NCBI GenBank assembly: GCA_018242525.1
Contig: JAFEBS010000038.1
Coordinates: forward strand, 63,438-127,437
Source: Planctomycetota bacterium
Lineage (GTDB): Bacteria; Planctomycetota; Planctomycetia; Planctomycetales; Planctomycetaceae
DNA: 64,000 nt
Direction of reading: 5' to 3'
Position numbers and translations under genes: made by a program. The notes beneath the pieces are model-generated. The model saw only the letters and a list, made by a program, of their open reading frames with translations, did not search any database and was not told the origin of the DNA. Every line of letters begins with the position of its first letter. Position 1 is the stretch's first letter. Shown piece by piece: positions 1 through 8,215 of the stretch.

Positions 1-1380
1 AATGTTTGGATTGCTGACGAACGGGTAGTTGCCGCTCCCGTCGATGCCGGGCAGGACGAAGTTGCCCGCGACGGTGCAGTTCCCGTAAGTCGCAGACAGC
101 GACAGGGGAGTCATCGTGCCGCCTTCGCCCAGCAACTGCTGATTGTTCAGCAGCAGCATGCTTCCCAGGTAAGGGTTCGCCTGGGTGGAAGTTCCCCGCT
201 CGACAACGATGATGTCGGCATTTGGAATCCCGTTTGGATGGTCGAAGCTGTTGAACGGATTCTCGAAGGTCCCGTTTCCGGCGTTTGGATTCGAGTTGTC
301 GATAAAGGAAACAAAGTACGGATTGCCGGTGTTCGGGTTGATCGCGGCGACCAGGGCAGTTTGCGTGGTGCCGTATTGTTCGATGGCGATTCGCCAGTTA
401 CGTTGCCACGGAGACAGCATGCGGTCCCGAGTGGTCAACTGGGGAAAGTACCGGGTGGGGTGGAATCCCGAGAACCGGAAGTCCGCCACGGCGTTGACAT
501 TCGTACCCCAGACCCGGTCCGTGGTCACGTTCACACCCACGATCAGATCGTTGGCCACCTGAGCTTCCAGTCGGCCGCGGAAGCCGAGTGGATTGTCCTC
601 GGTCGTGTTCGGAATTTTTTCGTCGATCGGCGGAGCCTTGACCTGACTGGCGTGATAGTAATACGCACCAGCATAGGCTCGCAGCCAGGGAGTTGACGGG
701 AAGACCGGAACGCCGAATTCCACGTCGAACCCGCTCATCGCCTGCTCACGCAGCACGGCCCGCTGGCCATTGAAAACAATCTGATTTCCCGAGAAGAATG
801 GATCGCCCGACACACACAAGGCACCGCCGTTGGATACGAATTTGTCCTGGACACCGCCGGTGAAATACCCGTTGATCCGGGCATCCCAGTTGCGGCCCAG
901 GGTTTCCAGACCAAACGTCGCCTGGTGGAAGTTGTTCTTGCTGTAACTTTGATCGATGTCGTAGTACCCGGCGGCACCAATCGACCGATCCCAGTTCTCC
1001 AGGTATTGGCGGGCGACCAGACCGAAGTTGCCCCCAAACGTGGTGTTGTTGCCAAACATCGCTCGCGCGTCGGCACCAATCATGGTGTTTGACCCGACCC
1101 AGAACGGAACCATGCCACCAACGTTGGTGAAGCCCCCCCCCTGGTACCCCACGCCGTTGCCGGACATGTAGCGACCGAAGGCATACGCTCCAGCACCTGG
1201 TGGCGGCCCTGCGCTATAGGTGACCCGGCCACCCTCGGAGCCGAGAGTCGCACCCCCACTGTAACTGTCGTAGGTGACCCGGCCGGAATCATCCGGCTGC
1301 GAGTCCGCCGCCTGACCAAATGCCGAGGCTGCGAACGACAGTGACAACAGGCACAGAAGACTAGCTTTCAAACGATGCAT
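1..1380 (-). CDS. Giant surface protein, barrel-like domain plus start of beta-helix passenger (partial, runs off left edge)
   Basis: The frame is open from an ATG at 1380 to base 1 (460 codons, no stop), so the C-terminus lies outside the window. A strong ribosome site (GGAGAGAGG) precedes the ATG. Residues 1-22 form a signal peptide with a hydrophobic core and an AxA-like cleavage site (SAFGQA). Residues roughly 60-330 alternate short aromatic-ended strands with Gly/Asn turns, as in an outer membrane barrel. Around residues 350-385 there is a linker reading NPYFVSFIDNSNP then ENPFNS, followed by what looks like the start of a parallel beta-helix (GSMLLLNNQQLLGEGGTMTP). The linker closely matches residues 365-400 of the protein at 8216-13333 (LPYFVAFINPNN, ENPFNS), so the two are paralogues. 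Likely role, by inference: surface-exposed passenger displayed by a barrel, as in inverse autotransporters. Family assignment is from pattern, not a search. Confidence 0.75.
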   Translation of the reverse strand, partial: MHRLKASLLCLLSLSFAASAFGQAADSQPDDSGRVTYDSYSGGATLGSEGGRVTYSAGPPPGAGAYAFGRYMSGNGVGYQGGGFTNVGGMVPFWVGSNTMIGADARAMFGNNTTFGGNFGLVARQYLENWDRSIGAAGYYDIDQSYSKNNFHQATFGLETLGRNWDARINGYFTGGVQDKFVSNGGALCVSGDPFFSGNQIVFNGQRAVLREQAMSGFDVEFGVPVFPSTPWLRAYAGAYYYHASQVKAPPIDEKIPNTTEDNPLGFRGRLEAQVANDLIVGVNVTTDRVWGTNVNAVADFRFSGFHPTRYFPQLTTRDRMLSPWQRNWRIAIEQYGTTQTALVAAINPNTGNPYFVSFIDNSNPNAGNGTFENPFNSFDHPNGIPNADIIVVERGTSTQANPYLGSMLLLNNQQLLGEGGTMTPLSLSATYGNCTVAGNFVLPGIDGSGNYPFVSNPNI

Positions 1381-2184
1381 GGACGCCTCTCTCCACCAGA
1401 ACTGGCTTGGGTGACTCCGTCCCGTGAGCTCGTAATGAGCCCGAGCCTTAAATGTTTCGCACGCCTTCCGTCGATTCCGATTGCGCGGACACGACGGAAT
1501 GTAGCGCGTCTCCTCGTTATTCGGCTATTCCGAGTTGTCGGATTGAGAGGAACTTTGCCGGTTCTAACGAATAGCGCGGATTTGACAGCTGCTTGAGACG
1601 TTCGCCACGCCTCACTACCGTAGCCCCAGACTACGCAGCCAACTCATTTTAATGACATATCCCGCTACACGTTGACCGACGACGTGAACTTCACGGCGAT
1701 CCACAAGTTACACTTCAGCAGTGAGTTACAGCCGCAATCCAGGAGCAACACCGCGATCGGAATCACCGTTTTGGCAGCAATTGCCGAAAGTGCCATGATT
1801 TTGCGTAAAGTCTGACAATTGCGAGATCAGCTCTCTTCAATCGCCCGTTTTCTCCGGTCATTTTTGCCGCACTTGATGCTTTCGCTCCCGCATCTCATTT
1901 TTAAACTCGCTGGCAACTGAAATCGCGGTCGTACAAATCCCACCTTGTCGGTCGCAATATTGAAGGTGCCAGTTATTTCGCGACGTCACCCAGGCAGACA
2001 TTTTTCGTCGCAGAGTTGAAGCCCACGTCGCAACTCGTTACCTTTCTCCTCCCCCGAAGGACCGTCTTTGAGCAAAGAGGGCGGGGGGCCGCGATGCCGG
2101 TGTGCATACGTTGGCTCGTTGGATTTTCGCGGGCAGGGACTCCTTCTCTCCCGAATGCAGTGATATGACGGAAGGCAGACGGTC
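1381..2184. other. Intergenic region between divergent surface-protein gene and rplM
   Basis: About 800 bases without a convincing gene. Short open frames here have no ribosome site and low-quality composition. The region must hold the promoters for the leftward surface-protein gene and the rightward rplM-rpsI operon. Just before rplM there is a C-rich then G-rich stretch (about 2048-2090) that could fold in the leader RNA, but I do not see a clear ribosomal-protein leader motif. Confidence 0.5.
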
Positions 2185-2691
2185 GTGATCGCTCCACAAA
2201 CATCATTTGTCAAGCAGGCGGAGATCCGCCAGGGTGGGGCGTATGCTCCGAAGTGGTATGTCATTGATGCCGAGGGGATGGTTGTCGGTCGTCTGGCAAC
2301 TCAGCTCGCCACCGTGCTGATGGGCAAACACAAGCCCGAATACACTCCGCATGTCGACACGGGCGATTACGTCATCGTCCTGAATGCCGACAAGGTGCGT
2401 TTCACGGGCGGCGAAATGGTCCATAAAGACCACGAACATTACACCACGAAGATGGCCAAGAAGAGCTACCAATGGTTTACCGGCTGGCCCAGTGGGCAGC
2501 GGAACATTGCGGCCCTGGACCTGTGGGTCAAAAAGCCGAACGAAATCCTGCACCTGGCGGTCAAGCGGATGCTTCCCAAGAACGCTCTGGCTCGCCACAT
2601 GCTCGATAAGTTGAAACTGATCACTGGTACAAGTCACCAATATCAGGCCCAGCAGCCGGCTCCGTTCCCGGAACATCTGCTGCCTCGGTAG
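2185..2691 (+). CDS. rplM: 50S ribosomal protein L13
   Basis: L13 is an early-assembling protein of the large ribosomal subunit. The 168-residue product shows the family core WYVIDAEGMVVGRLAT (about residues 24-39), then LMGKHKPEYTPHVDTGDYV and the RMLPKNALARHMLDKLK segment near the C-terminus. The start is a GTG at 2185 with GAAGG about ten bases upstream; the N-terminus carries roughly 15 residues more than the shortest homologues and the C-terminus a Pro-rich tail (QQPAPFPEHLLPR). It is followed 53 bases later by rpsI, the usual L13-S9 pair. Confidence 0.97.
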   Translation: MIAPQTSFVKQAEIRQGGAYAPKWYVIDAEGMVVGRLATQLATVLMGKHKPEYTPHVDTGDYVIVLNADKVRFTGGEMVHKDHEHYTTKMAKKSYQWFTGWPSGQRNIAALDLWVKKPNEILHLAVKRMLPKNALARHMLDKLKLITGTSHQYQAQQPAPFPEHLLPR

Positions 2692-2744
2692 TCTGTGAAT
2701 TCGATTTCCTGTTTTGACGCAAGTAACTGAACTGGCAGTGCCCC

Positions 2745-3251
2745 ATGGACGATACGACAATCACGACCGATTCTGGCGAACTGACGTTTTCTGCGGAAAC
2801 CACGGCTCCCGTGACACCGGTTGAGCCTGCGGTGCCCGTCATCCGCCGTGGCAAGCTGGACCGCTTTGGCGTGGCGATGGGAACCGGACGTCGCAAGACC
2901 GCCGTCGCCCGAGTCCGCCTGAAGGCCGGCAACGGTGAATTCGTCATCAACGGTCGTCCGCTGGAAGAATTCTTCTGCGTCGAACGCGATCGGATCATTG
3001 TCCAGGCGCCGCTCAAGACGGCCGAAAAGCTGGGCCAGGTCGATGTCTGGGTTCGCGTCAATGGTGGTGGAACCACGGGACAGGCCGGAGCCATTATTCT
3101 GGGGATCGCGCGTGCCTTGGAAGCGATTAATCCGAACCTGCATGCCGTCCTGGCCGAAGGTGGTTATCTGACCCGCGACAGCCGAATGGTCGAACGCAAG
3201 AAGTATGGACACAAGAAGTCCCGCCGCAGCTTCCAGTTCTCGAAGCGTTGA
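2745..3251 (+). CDS. rpsI: 30S ribosomal protein S9
   Basis: S9 binds the head of the small subunit and its C-terminal tail reaches the P-site tRNA. The family signature GTGRRKTAVARVRLKAG is at about residues 46-62, GGGTTGQAGAI at about 107-117, and the basic C-terminus ends in KKSRRSFQFSKR, as in S9 proteins. The 168-residue frame has an extra 45-residue acidic/Thr-rich N-terminus. An in-frame ATG at 2877 (MGTGRRKT) would give a more usual length, but it has no better ribosome site, so the longer form is kept. Second gene of the rplM-rpsI operon. Confidence 0.96.
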   Translation: MDDTTITTDSGELTFSAETTAPVTPVEPAVPVIRRGKLDRFGVAMGTGRRKTAVARVRLKAGNGEFVINGRPLEEFFCVERDRIIVQAPLKTAEKLGQVDVWVRVNGGGTTGQAGAIILGIARALEAINPNLHAVLAEGGYLTRDSRMVERKKYGHKKSRRSFQFSKR

Positions 3252-3283
3252 TTGGACAATGGTCCGCTCCGCTTGATAGCTTG

Positions 3284-3326
3284 CACAGGAACCCCCGCTG
3301 GAAATGCTCCGGTTGGGGTTCTTGTG
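3284..3326 (+). terminator. Hairpin after rpsI
   Basis: The 12-base arms 3284-3295 (CACAGGAACCCC) and 3315-3326 (GGGGTTCTTGTG) pair with one G-U wobble around a 19-base loop, 33 bases after the rpsI stop. No run of T follows, so this is either a weak intrinsic terminator or an RNA-stabilising 3' hairpin. Confidence 0.5.
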
Positions 3327-3538
3327 TTACCAATTGCCAGTGCAAAGTCCCGGCGGGGTTGCCAATGGTCCTGACATCAGCCATGGAACCCGAAGCGTCA
3401 ACGAGGCAGCCATCGGGAAACGCCGCGAATGGCTCCCTCGCTGACGCTGCGGGTTGGTAGAATAAGTGCCCGATTGGGCGTGACGCCCCGGTGTCCGCGG
3501 TTCCCTGACGTGTTGAATGACCCAGGTGAGAGAGTGCC

Positions 3539-4909
3539 ATGAGCAGCATCCGGTCATCCGCGGGAACCTACAACTGCCTGCTTCAGCCGGATCTGAAACT
3601 GATGCTGGCCGAGGGGGATGAAGTCGGCCTGCAACAGTTCTGCGAAGTCCTGAATCCCATTATCGTGGCTGAAGTCGTCGAAGGGCTGGAACCGGCCGAC
3701 ACCTGGCGGCTGCTGTCTTCCACCAGCATCGACCGCCAGGCCGAGATCTTCGAATCGATAGAGCCGACGCAGCAAATCGAACTGATCTCGGCCGTGGATC
3801 GCAAGCACCTGTCGCAACTGGTCGAAGCGATGTCTGCGGACGATCGAATTGACCTGCTGGAGCACATGGATGAAGAGCAGCTGGAAGCGCTGCTGCCCCT
3901 GATGGCCCAGGCCGAACGGGACGAAATCCGCCGGATGCTGTCCTATCCGGACAACTCGGCCGGTTCGATCATGACGACCGAATATGCGTCACTTCCGGAA
4001 AACATCTCCATCAGTGACGCGCTGGGACGATTGCGGAAGCAGGCCCCCGACAGCGAAACCATTTACTACGTCTTCGTCGTCGACGAAGGCCGGCATCTGC
4101 ATGGCGTCATCACGCTGCGGGAACTGATCCTGGCCCGGCCGAATGCCCTGCTGGCGGACGTCATGCGACGGGATGTGATCGCCGCCAACGTGGTGGATGA
4201 CCGCGAAGAAGCGGCCCGCATGATTGCCCGGTTCGACCTGATCGCGCTTCCCGTCCTGGACGAGGAACAGCGGCTGGTCGGAATCATCACGCACGATGAT
4301 GTCCTGGATGTCGTCCAGGAGGAAGCCGCCGAGGACGCGTATCGACAGTCCGCCATCCAGCCACTGGAACATGGTTATCTGTCGACGCCGCTGTTGACAA
4401 TCGCCTGGAAGCGCGGAATCTGGCTGCTGGTGCTGTCGGTCATGGCGCTGGGAACAGCGACTGTCATGCGCCTGTTCGGGAAGGCGGAACAGGATGAAAA
4501 CTGGTTGGACTGGTTCCTGCCGCTGGTTCTCGCCAGCGGGGGCAATACGGGCTCGCAGTCGGCCACGCTGGTCATCCGTGCCATGTCCATGAATCTGTTG
4601 TCGAAGCAGGATCGCGTCCGGATGGCCGTTCGCGAACTGGCCACCGGAATGATCCTGGGAACATTTCTGGGGCTGTTCGCCTGGGCGGCCCTGCAGATCA
4701 TGTTCGGCCGCGACTGGATGCAGGCCGGGGTGGTCTCGCTCACCATTGCCCTTGTGGTCACGATGGGGACGGTCACCGGATCACTGCTGCCGATGTTCTT
4801 CGAATCGCTGGGCATGGACCCTGCAATCATGTCCAATCCTCTGATCGCCTCGCTGAGCGATATCGTGGGGGTGGTCATTTATTTCTCCGTGGCGATTCTG
4901 CTGCTCTGA
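3539..4909 (+). CDS. mgtE: Magnesium transporter MgtE
   Basis: MgtE is a homodimeric inner-membrane Mg2+ channel gated by cytosolic Mg2+. At 456 residues it has the full family layout: a superhelical MgtE_N domain (about 20-135), a CBS pair (about 140-265, with MTTEYASLPENISISDAL and VMRRDVIAANVVDDREEA), a plug-helix region, and a C-terminal membrane domain (about 285-456) with five predicted helices. Conserved membrane motifs are ASGGNTGSQSAT (332-343) and DPAIMSNPLIASLSDIVG (427-444); Asp441 probably corresponds to the Mg2+-selecting aspartate of TM5. The ATG follows a GGTGAGAG ribosome site. It stands alone between the ribosomal pair and the DUF1501 gene. Confidence 0.96.
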   Translation: MSSIRSSAGTYNCLLQPDLKLMLAEGDEVGLQQFCEVLNPIIVAEVVEGLEPADTWRLLSSTSIDRQAEIFESIEPTQQIELISAVDRKHLSQLVEAMSADDRIDLLEHMDEEQLEALLPLMAQAERDEIRRMLSYPDNSAGSIMTTEYASLPENISISDALGRLRKQAPDSETIYYVFVVDEGRHLHGVITLRELILARPNALLADVMRRDVIAANVVDDREEAARMIARFDLIALPVLDEEQRLVGIITHDDVLDVVQEEAAEDAYRQSAIQPLEHGYLSTPLLTIAWKRGIWLLVLSVMALGTATVMRLFGKAEQDENWLDWFLPLVLASGGNTGSQSATLVIRAMSMNLLSKQDRVRMAVRELATGMILGTFLGLFAWAALQIMFGRDWMQAGVVSLTIALVVTMGTVTGSLLPMFFESLGMDPAIMSNPLIASLSDIVGVVIYFSVAILLL

Positions 4910-5135
4910 CCGGATCATGGCAATCGCCATTTTTCAACGGGCGGTCGATCCGACGGGGCGGCGGCTCCAACCCGGACCAGCCCCGTCACCCCACTGTTTA
5001 ATGGGCGATGGCCCTGCAAGGTACGGTCGCCTGTCTGGACGCACGGGCATCCACTTGGGAAACTATCCGGTGCCATCGTTGCAGGAATCTGGAAGCTGGC
5101 GCAATGACCGTTGCGCCCGGGAAGTAAAGTGCATC

Positions 5136-6650
5136 ATGAATCTGCATCAGGAATACTTGAAGGCGGTGACTCGACGTCACTTCTTCGGACAGGCGGGCGT
5201 TGGTCTGGGAGCGGTGGCGCTGGCGACGATGATGCAGCGGGACGGCATCGCGGCTCCCGCGACACGCGCCGCCAATCCGCTGGCTCCCAAAATGCCGCCC
5301 CTGCCCGCCCGGGCCAAGCATGTCATTTATTTGCACATGGCAGGCAGCCCCACTCAACTGGATCTGTTCGACTACAAACCGACGCTGCAGAAATACAATG
5401 GTAAGCCCTGTCCCAGGGAATACCTGGAAGGAAAGCGATTCGCCTTTATCCAGGGTGTTCCCAACATGCTGGGGACACCTTTCAGTTTTGCCAAACATGG
5501 AGAGTCGGGGGCGGAACTGAGTGAAGTCTGGAAGTTTCTGCCGGAGGTCGTGGATGACATCGCAATTGTGAAGTCGATGCAGACGGAGCAGTTCAATCAC
5601 GCCCCGGCTCAATTGTTTCTGCACACCGGCACGAACCTGTTTGGCGGTGCTTCGCTGGGATCCTGGACGACTTACGGCCTGGGATCGGAAAACGAGGACC
5701 TGCCCGGATTCGCCGTGCTGACCAGTGGCGGCAAGACACCCGATGCCGGCAAAAGTGTGTGGGGGAGCGGTTTTTTGCCGTCCATTTATCAAGGGGTTCA
5801 ATGCCGGTCACCGGGCGATCCCGTGTTGTTTCTGTCGAATCCGAGCGGACTCGATCGCAGCGGTCGCCGGGAAACGCTGGATGCGTTGAAATCGCTGAAC
5901 CAGTTTCAGGCCGAACGACTGGGCGATCCCGAGACAATTACGCGCATCGCCCAATACGAACTGGCGTACCGCATGCAGAGGGCCGTTCCCGAGATCATGG
6001 ATATCTCGAAGGAACCGAAGCATATCCTGGATCTGTATGGTGCAAAGCCGGGCTTCGTCCCGGAATCGGAGGGCGCTGCCGATCCGCGAGTGCTGTACAA
6101 GGGCACCGATGCGGCGCTGGCGAACAACTGCCTGCTGGCGCGCCGACTGGTCGAGGCGGGGGTTCGGTTCGTTCAGATTTACGACTGGGGATGGGACCAT
6201 CACGGTGTCAGCCCGGGGGAACACATTCCGACGATTCTGCCGATCAAGGTTCAGCAGATCGACCGGGCGCTGACCGCCCTGATCAAGGACCTGAAACAGC
6301 GCGGGCTGTTCGACGAAACGCTGATCATCTGGGGCGGCGAATTCGGCCGCACTCCAATGCAGCAGAACAACGCCCCGAACCAGCCCTATATCGGCCGTGA
6401 TCATCATCCCTATGCGTTTTCGATGATGCTGGCCGGGGGCGGAATCAAGGGTGGCCAGACGTACGGCCAGACCGACGACATCGGCTACTATATCACCGAG
6501 AACCCCATGGATATCCGGGATCTGCAGGCAACCATTCTGCACCTGCTGGGGATCGATCCGTTTAAATTGACGTACAGCTTTCAGGGACTGGATCAGCGGT
6601 TGATTGGTGCCGAAGGCAAAGCGAGGCTGCATCCGGCACTTCTGGCCTGA
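5136..6650 (+). CDS. DUF1501 family protein (Tat-type signal, sulfatase/phosphatase-like fold)
   Basis: DUF1501 proteins are exported planctomycete/verrucomicrobial proteins of the alkaline phosphatase-like superfamily; their substrate is unknown. The 504-residue product starts at the ATG at 5136 because the N-terminus then begins with a Tat-like signal (TRRHFFGQAGVGLGAVALAT, about residues 11-30); the frame remains open upstream to 4917 but that extension lacks coding character. Family motifs seen: YLHMAGSPTQLDLFDYKP (about 64-81), WGWDHHG (about 352), WGGEFGRTP (about 398-406) and GRDHHPYAF (about 417-425). Members usually sit directly beside a DUF1549/DUF1553 gene; here the only such gene is 21 kb away at 28188. 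It is probably transcribed with the Gfo/Idh/MocA-fold gene 76 bases downstream. Confidence 0.9.
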   Translation: MNLHQEYLKAVTRRHFFGQAGVGLGAVALATMMQRDGIAAPATRAANPLAPKMPPLPARAKHVIYLHMAGSPTQLDLFDYKPTLQKYNGKPCPREYLEGKRFAFIQGVPNMLGTPFSFAKHGESGAELSEVWKFLPEVVDDIAIVKSMQTEQFNHAPAQLFLHTGTNLFGGASLGSWTTYGLGSENEDLPGFAVLTSGGKTPDAGKSVWGSGFLPSIYQGVQCRSPGDPVLFLSNPSGLDRSGRRETLDALKSLNQFQAERLGDPETITRIAQYELAYRMQRAVPEIMDISKEPKHILDLYGAKPGFVPESEGAADPRVLYKGTDAALANNCLLARRLVEAGVRFVQIYDWGWDHHGVSPGEHIPTILPIKVQQIDRALTALIKDLKQRGLFDETLIIWGGEFGRTPMQQNNAPNQPYIGRDHHPYAFSMMLAGGGIKGGQTYGQTDDIGYYITENPMDIRDLQATILHLLGIDPFKLTYSFQGLDQRLIGAEGKARLHPALLA

Positions 6651-6726
6651 AGTCAACGGGCTCACGCGAGCGTGCAGGGTCGACCAGGGACAAGCAACAA
6701 ACCACGAACCCCATTCGGAGTCGAAG

Positions 6727-7803
6727 ATGAGTCGACGTTCTGCGCTCTGGAGTATTCTGGCAATCGTGACAATTGCGATCGGGAATGGAACGGCTTGGGG
6801 GGCGGATCCCGTTCGGGTCGGGATCCTGGGGATCGACAATTTTGGGTCGGTCGCTTACACAGAGTTCCTGAACCGACCACATGCCGCAGGGGACTTCGAG
6901 GGAGTTCGCGTTGTCGCGGCCTATCCGATCGGCTGCGATGACTATCCCGACAGCGCGAAGCTGGTCGAGCAGTGGAAGAAGCAACTGCTGGAGATGTACC
7001 AGAAGCCCAAGGATCCGAAGGATGCCGTGCCGCCCATTGAAATGGTCAATTCGACGGAGGAACTGCTGCAGAAATGCGACGCGGTGATGATCTTCAGCAT
7101 GGATGGCCGACTGCACCTGCCGCAGGCGACGGCCGTCCTGAAGGCGGGGAAGCGGTTGTTCATCAGCCGTCCGCTGGCCTCTTCCCCCGAGGACGCCGTG
7201 GCGATTCTGAAATTGTCCCGGGAAACGAAAACTCCCTGTTGGAGCAGTTCACAACATCGATTCAGCGCCGGTTTCAGCGGGATGCGGAACCATCCGGAAG
7301 TCGGCAGGGTGATTGGCTGTGACGTGTATGGAGGCTGGATCGTGAACGCTCCCGAGGCGGACAAGTTCACTCGTCCGCTGCACAGCATCGAGACCTTATA
7401 TACGATCATGGGGCCGGGGGTCGTGTCGGTCACGTGTACGTCGACTCCGACGGCAGAGTCGATCACAGCGCTCTGGCACGATGGTCGAGTCGGAACGTAT
7501 CGTGGCATCAAGGAGGGTGCGGTCAAGTACAGCGCGACCGTGTTCGGCGACAAGGGGGTGTCGACAGCCGGGATCTATGGACACGGGGTCCCGGTGAACG
7601 GAGTTGTCCCGACCAACGACAAATACGTTGGTTACGAAGGCTTGGCGATTGAGATCGCCCGTTTCTTCAAGGGGGGGCCGCCTCCCGTCAGTGCCGCCGA
7701 AACGCTGGAAATCTTTTCACTGCTGCAGGCTGCCGAAGCCAGCAAGGCTCAAAACGGGGCCGTCGTGCGATTGAAGAATCTGGCAGCGGATCTGGGCGAA
7801 TAA
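6727..7803 (+). CDS. Exported Gfo/Idh/MocA-fold protein with degenerate catalytic motif
   Basis: The 358-residue product begins with a signal peptide (MSRRSALWSILAIVTIAIG, then AWGA) and continues as a Gfo/Idh/MocA-type protein: a Rossmann strand VGILGIDNFGS near residue 32, a nucleotide-fold half to about residue 160, and an alpha/beta C-terminal half. The start at 6727 is chosen for the signal peptide; the frame extends upstream without ribosome site. In catalytic members the motif EKP carries the active lysine; here the matching position reads ISRPLA (about residue 152), so the lysine is missing and the dinucleotide loop is also atypical. It may be a binding or accessory protein rather than a dehydrogenase (inference). 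Downstream of the DUF1501 gene and probably co-transcribed with it. Confidence 0.8.
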   Translation: MSRRSALWSILAIVTIAIGNGTAWGADPVRVGILGIDNFGSVAYTEFLNRPHAAGDFEGVRVVAAYPIGCDDYPDSAKLVEQWKKQLLEMYQKPKDPKDAVPPIEMVNSTEELLQKCDAVMIFSMDGRLHLPQATAVLKAGKRLFISRPLASSPEDAVAILKLSRETKTPCWSSSQHRFSAGFSGMRNHPEVGRVIGCDVYGGWIVNAPEADKFTRPLHSIETLYTIMGPGVVSVTCTSTPTAESITALWHDGRVGTYRGIKEGAVKYSATVFGDKGVSTAGIYGHGVPVNGVVPTNDKYVGYEGLAIEIARFFKGGPPPVSAAETLEIFSLLQAAEASKAQNGAVVRLKNLAADLGE

Positions 7804-7810
7804 GCCCGTA

Positions 7811-7831
7811 GGACGGACGATTCGTCCGTCC
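7811..7831 (+). terminator. Perfect short hairpin after the Gfo/Idh/MocA-fold gene
   Basis: Arms GGACGGACG (7811-7819) and CGTCCGTCC (7823-7831) are perfectly complementary around ATT, eight bases after the stop codon. There is no T-run, so it could be a weak terminator or a short dispersed palindrome. Confidence 0.4.
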
Positions 7832-8215
7832 GAGCCCGTCGTGTGATCTCAGATCGAGCCGATTGGACACCGTTTCAACCCAAGGGCACCGCCTGCGGAA
7901 CTCATCCCGGTCCATTCTAACCGTCGAAGATCCGCACTTCCGGCGGATTCTGCGCCTTTTGAATGCTGAACTCGAAGCTGCCAGCGCCGTCATCGGCGGA
8001 AGCTGCTTTCCGCATGTCAGACCTTACGGCTTGTACTGAAAGTACGCTTTGTAACGGTAATTCACTCAACAGCATCCCCCGACTTTTCCGAAAACTACGG
8101 ATAACCGCTATAGGCGGAGTAATCGTTAAGGTCCCGGAATGCACCGGGAACATTGGTGATTGTCGCTGAGCAGGGGTGGCGTGCGAGATTTTCTCAGCAG
8201 TCGCTGGAGCAACCG
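7832..8215. other. Intergenic leader of the giant surface-protein gene
   Basis: About 380 bases with no supported gene. It must contain the promoter and leader of the 5.1-kb gene at 8216. AT-richer patches lie near 8030-8100, but no promoter could be assigned with confidence. Confidence 0.4.

Noticed and set aside
4917..5135. N-terminal extension of the DUF1501 frame
   Set aside because: The extension has no coding character and would bury the Tat-type signal; the ATG at 5136 is preferred.
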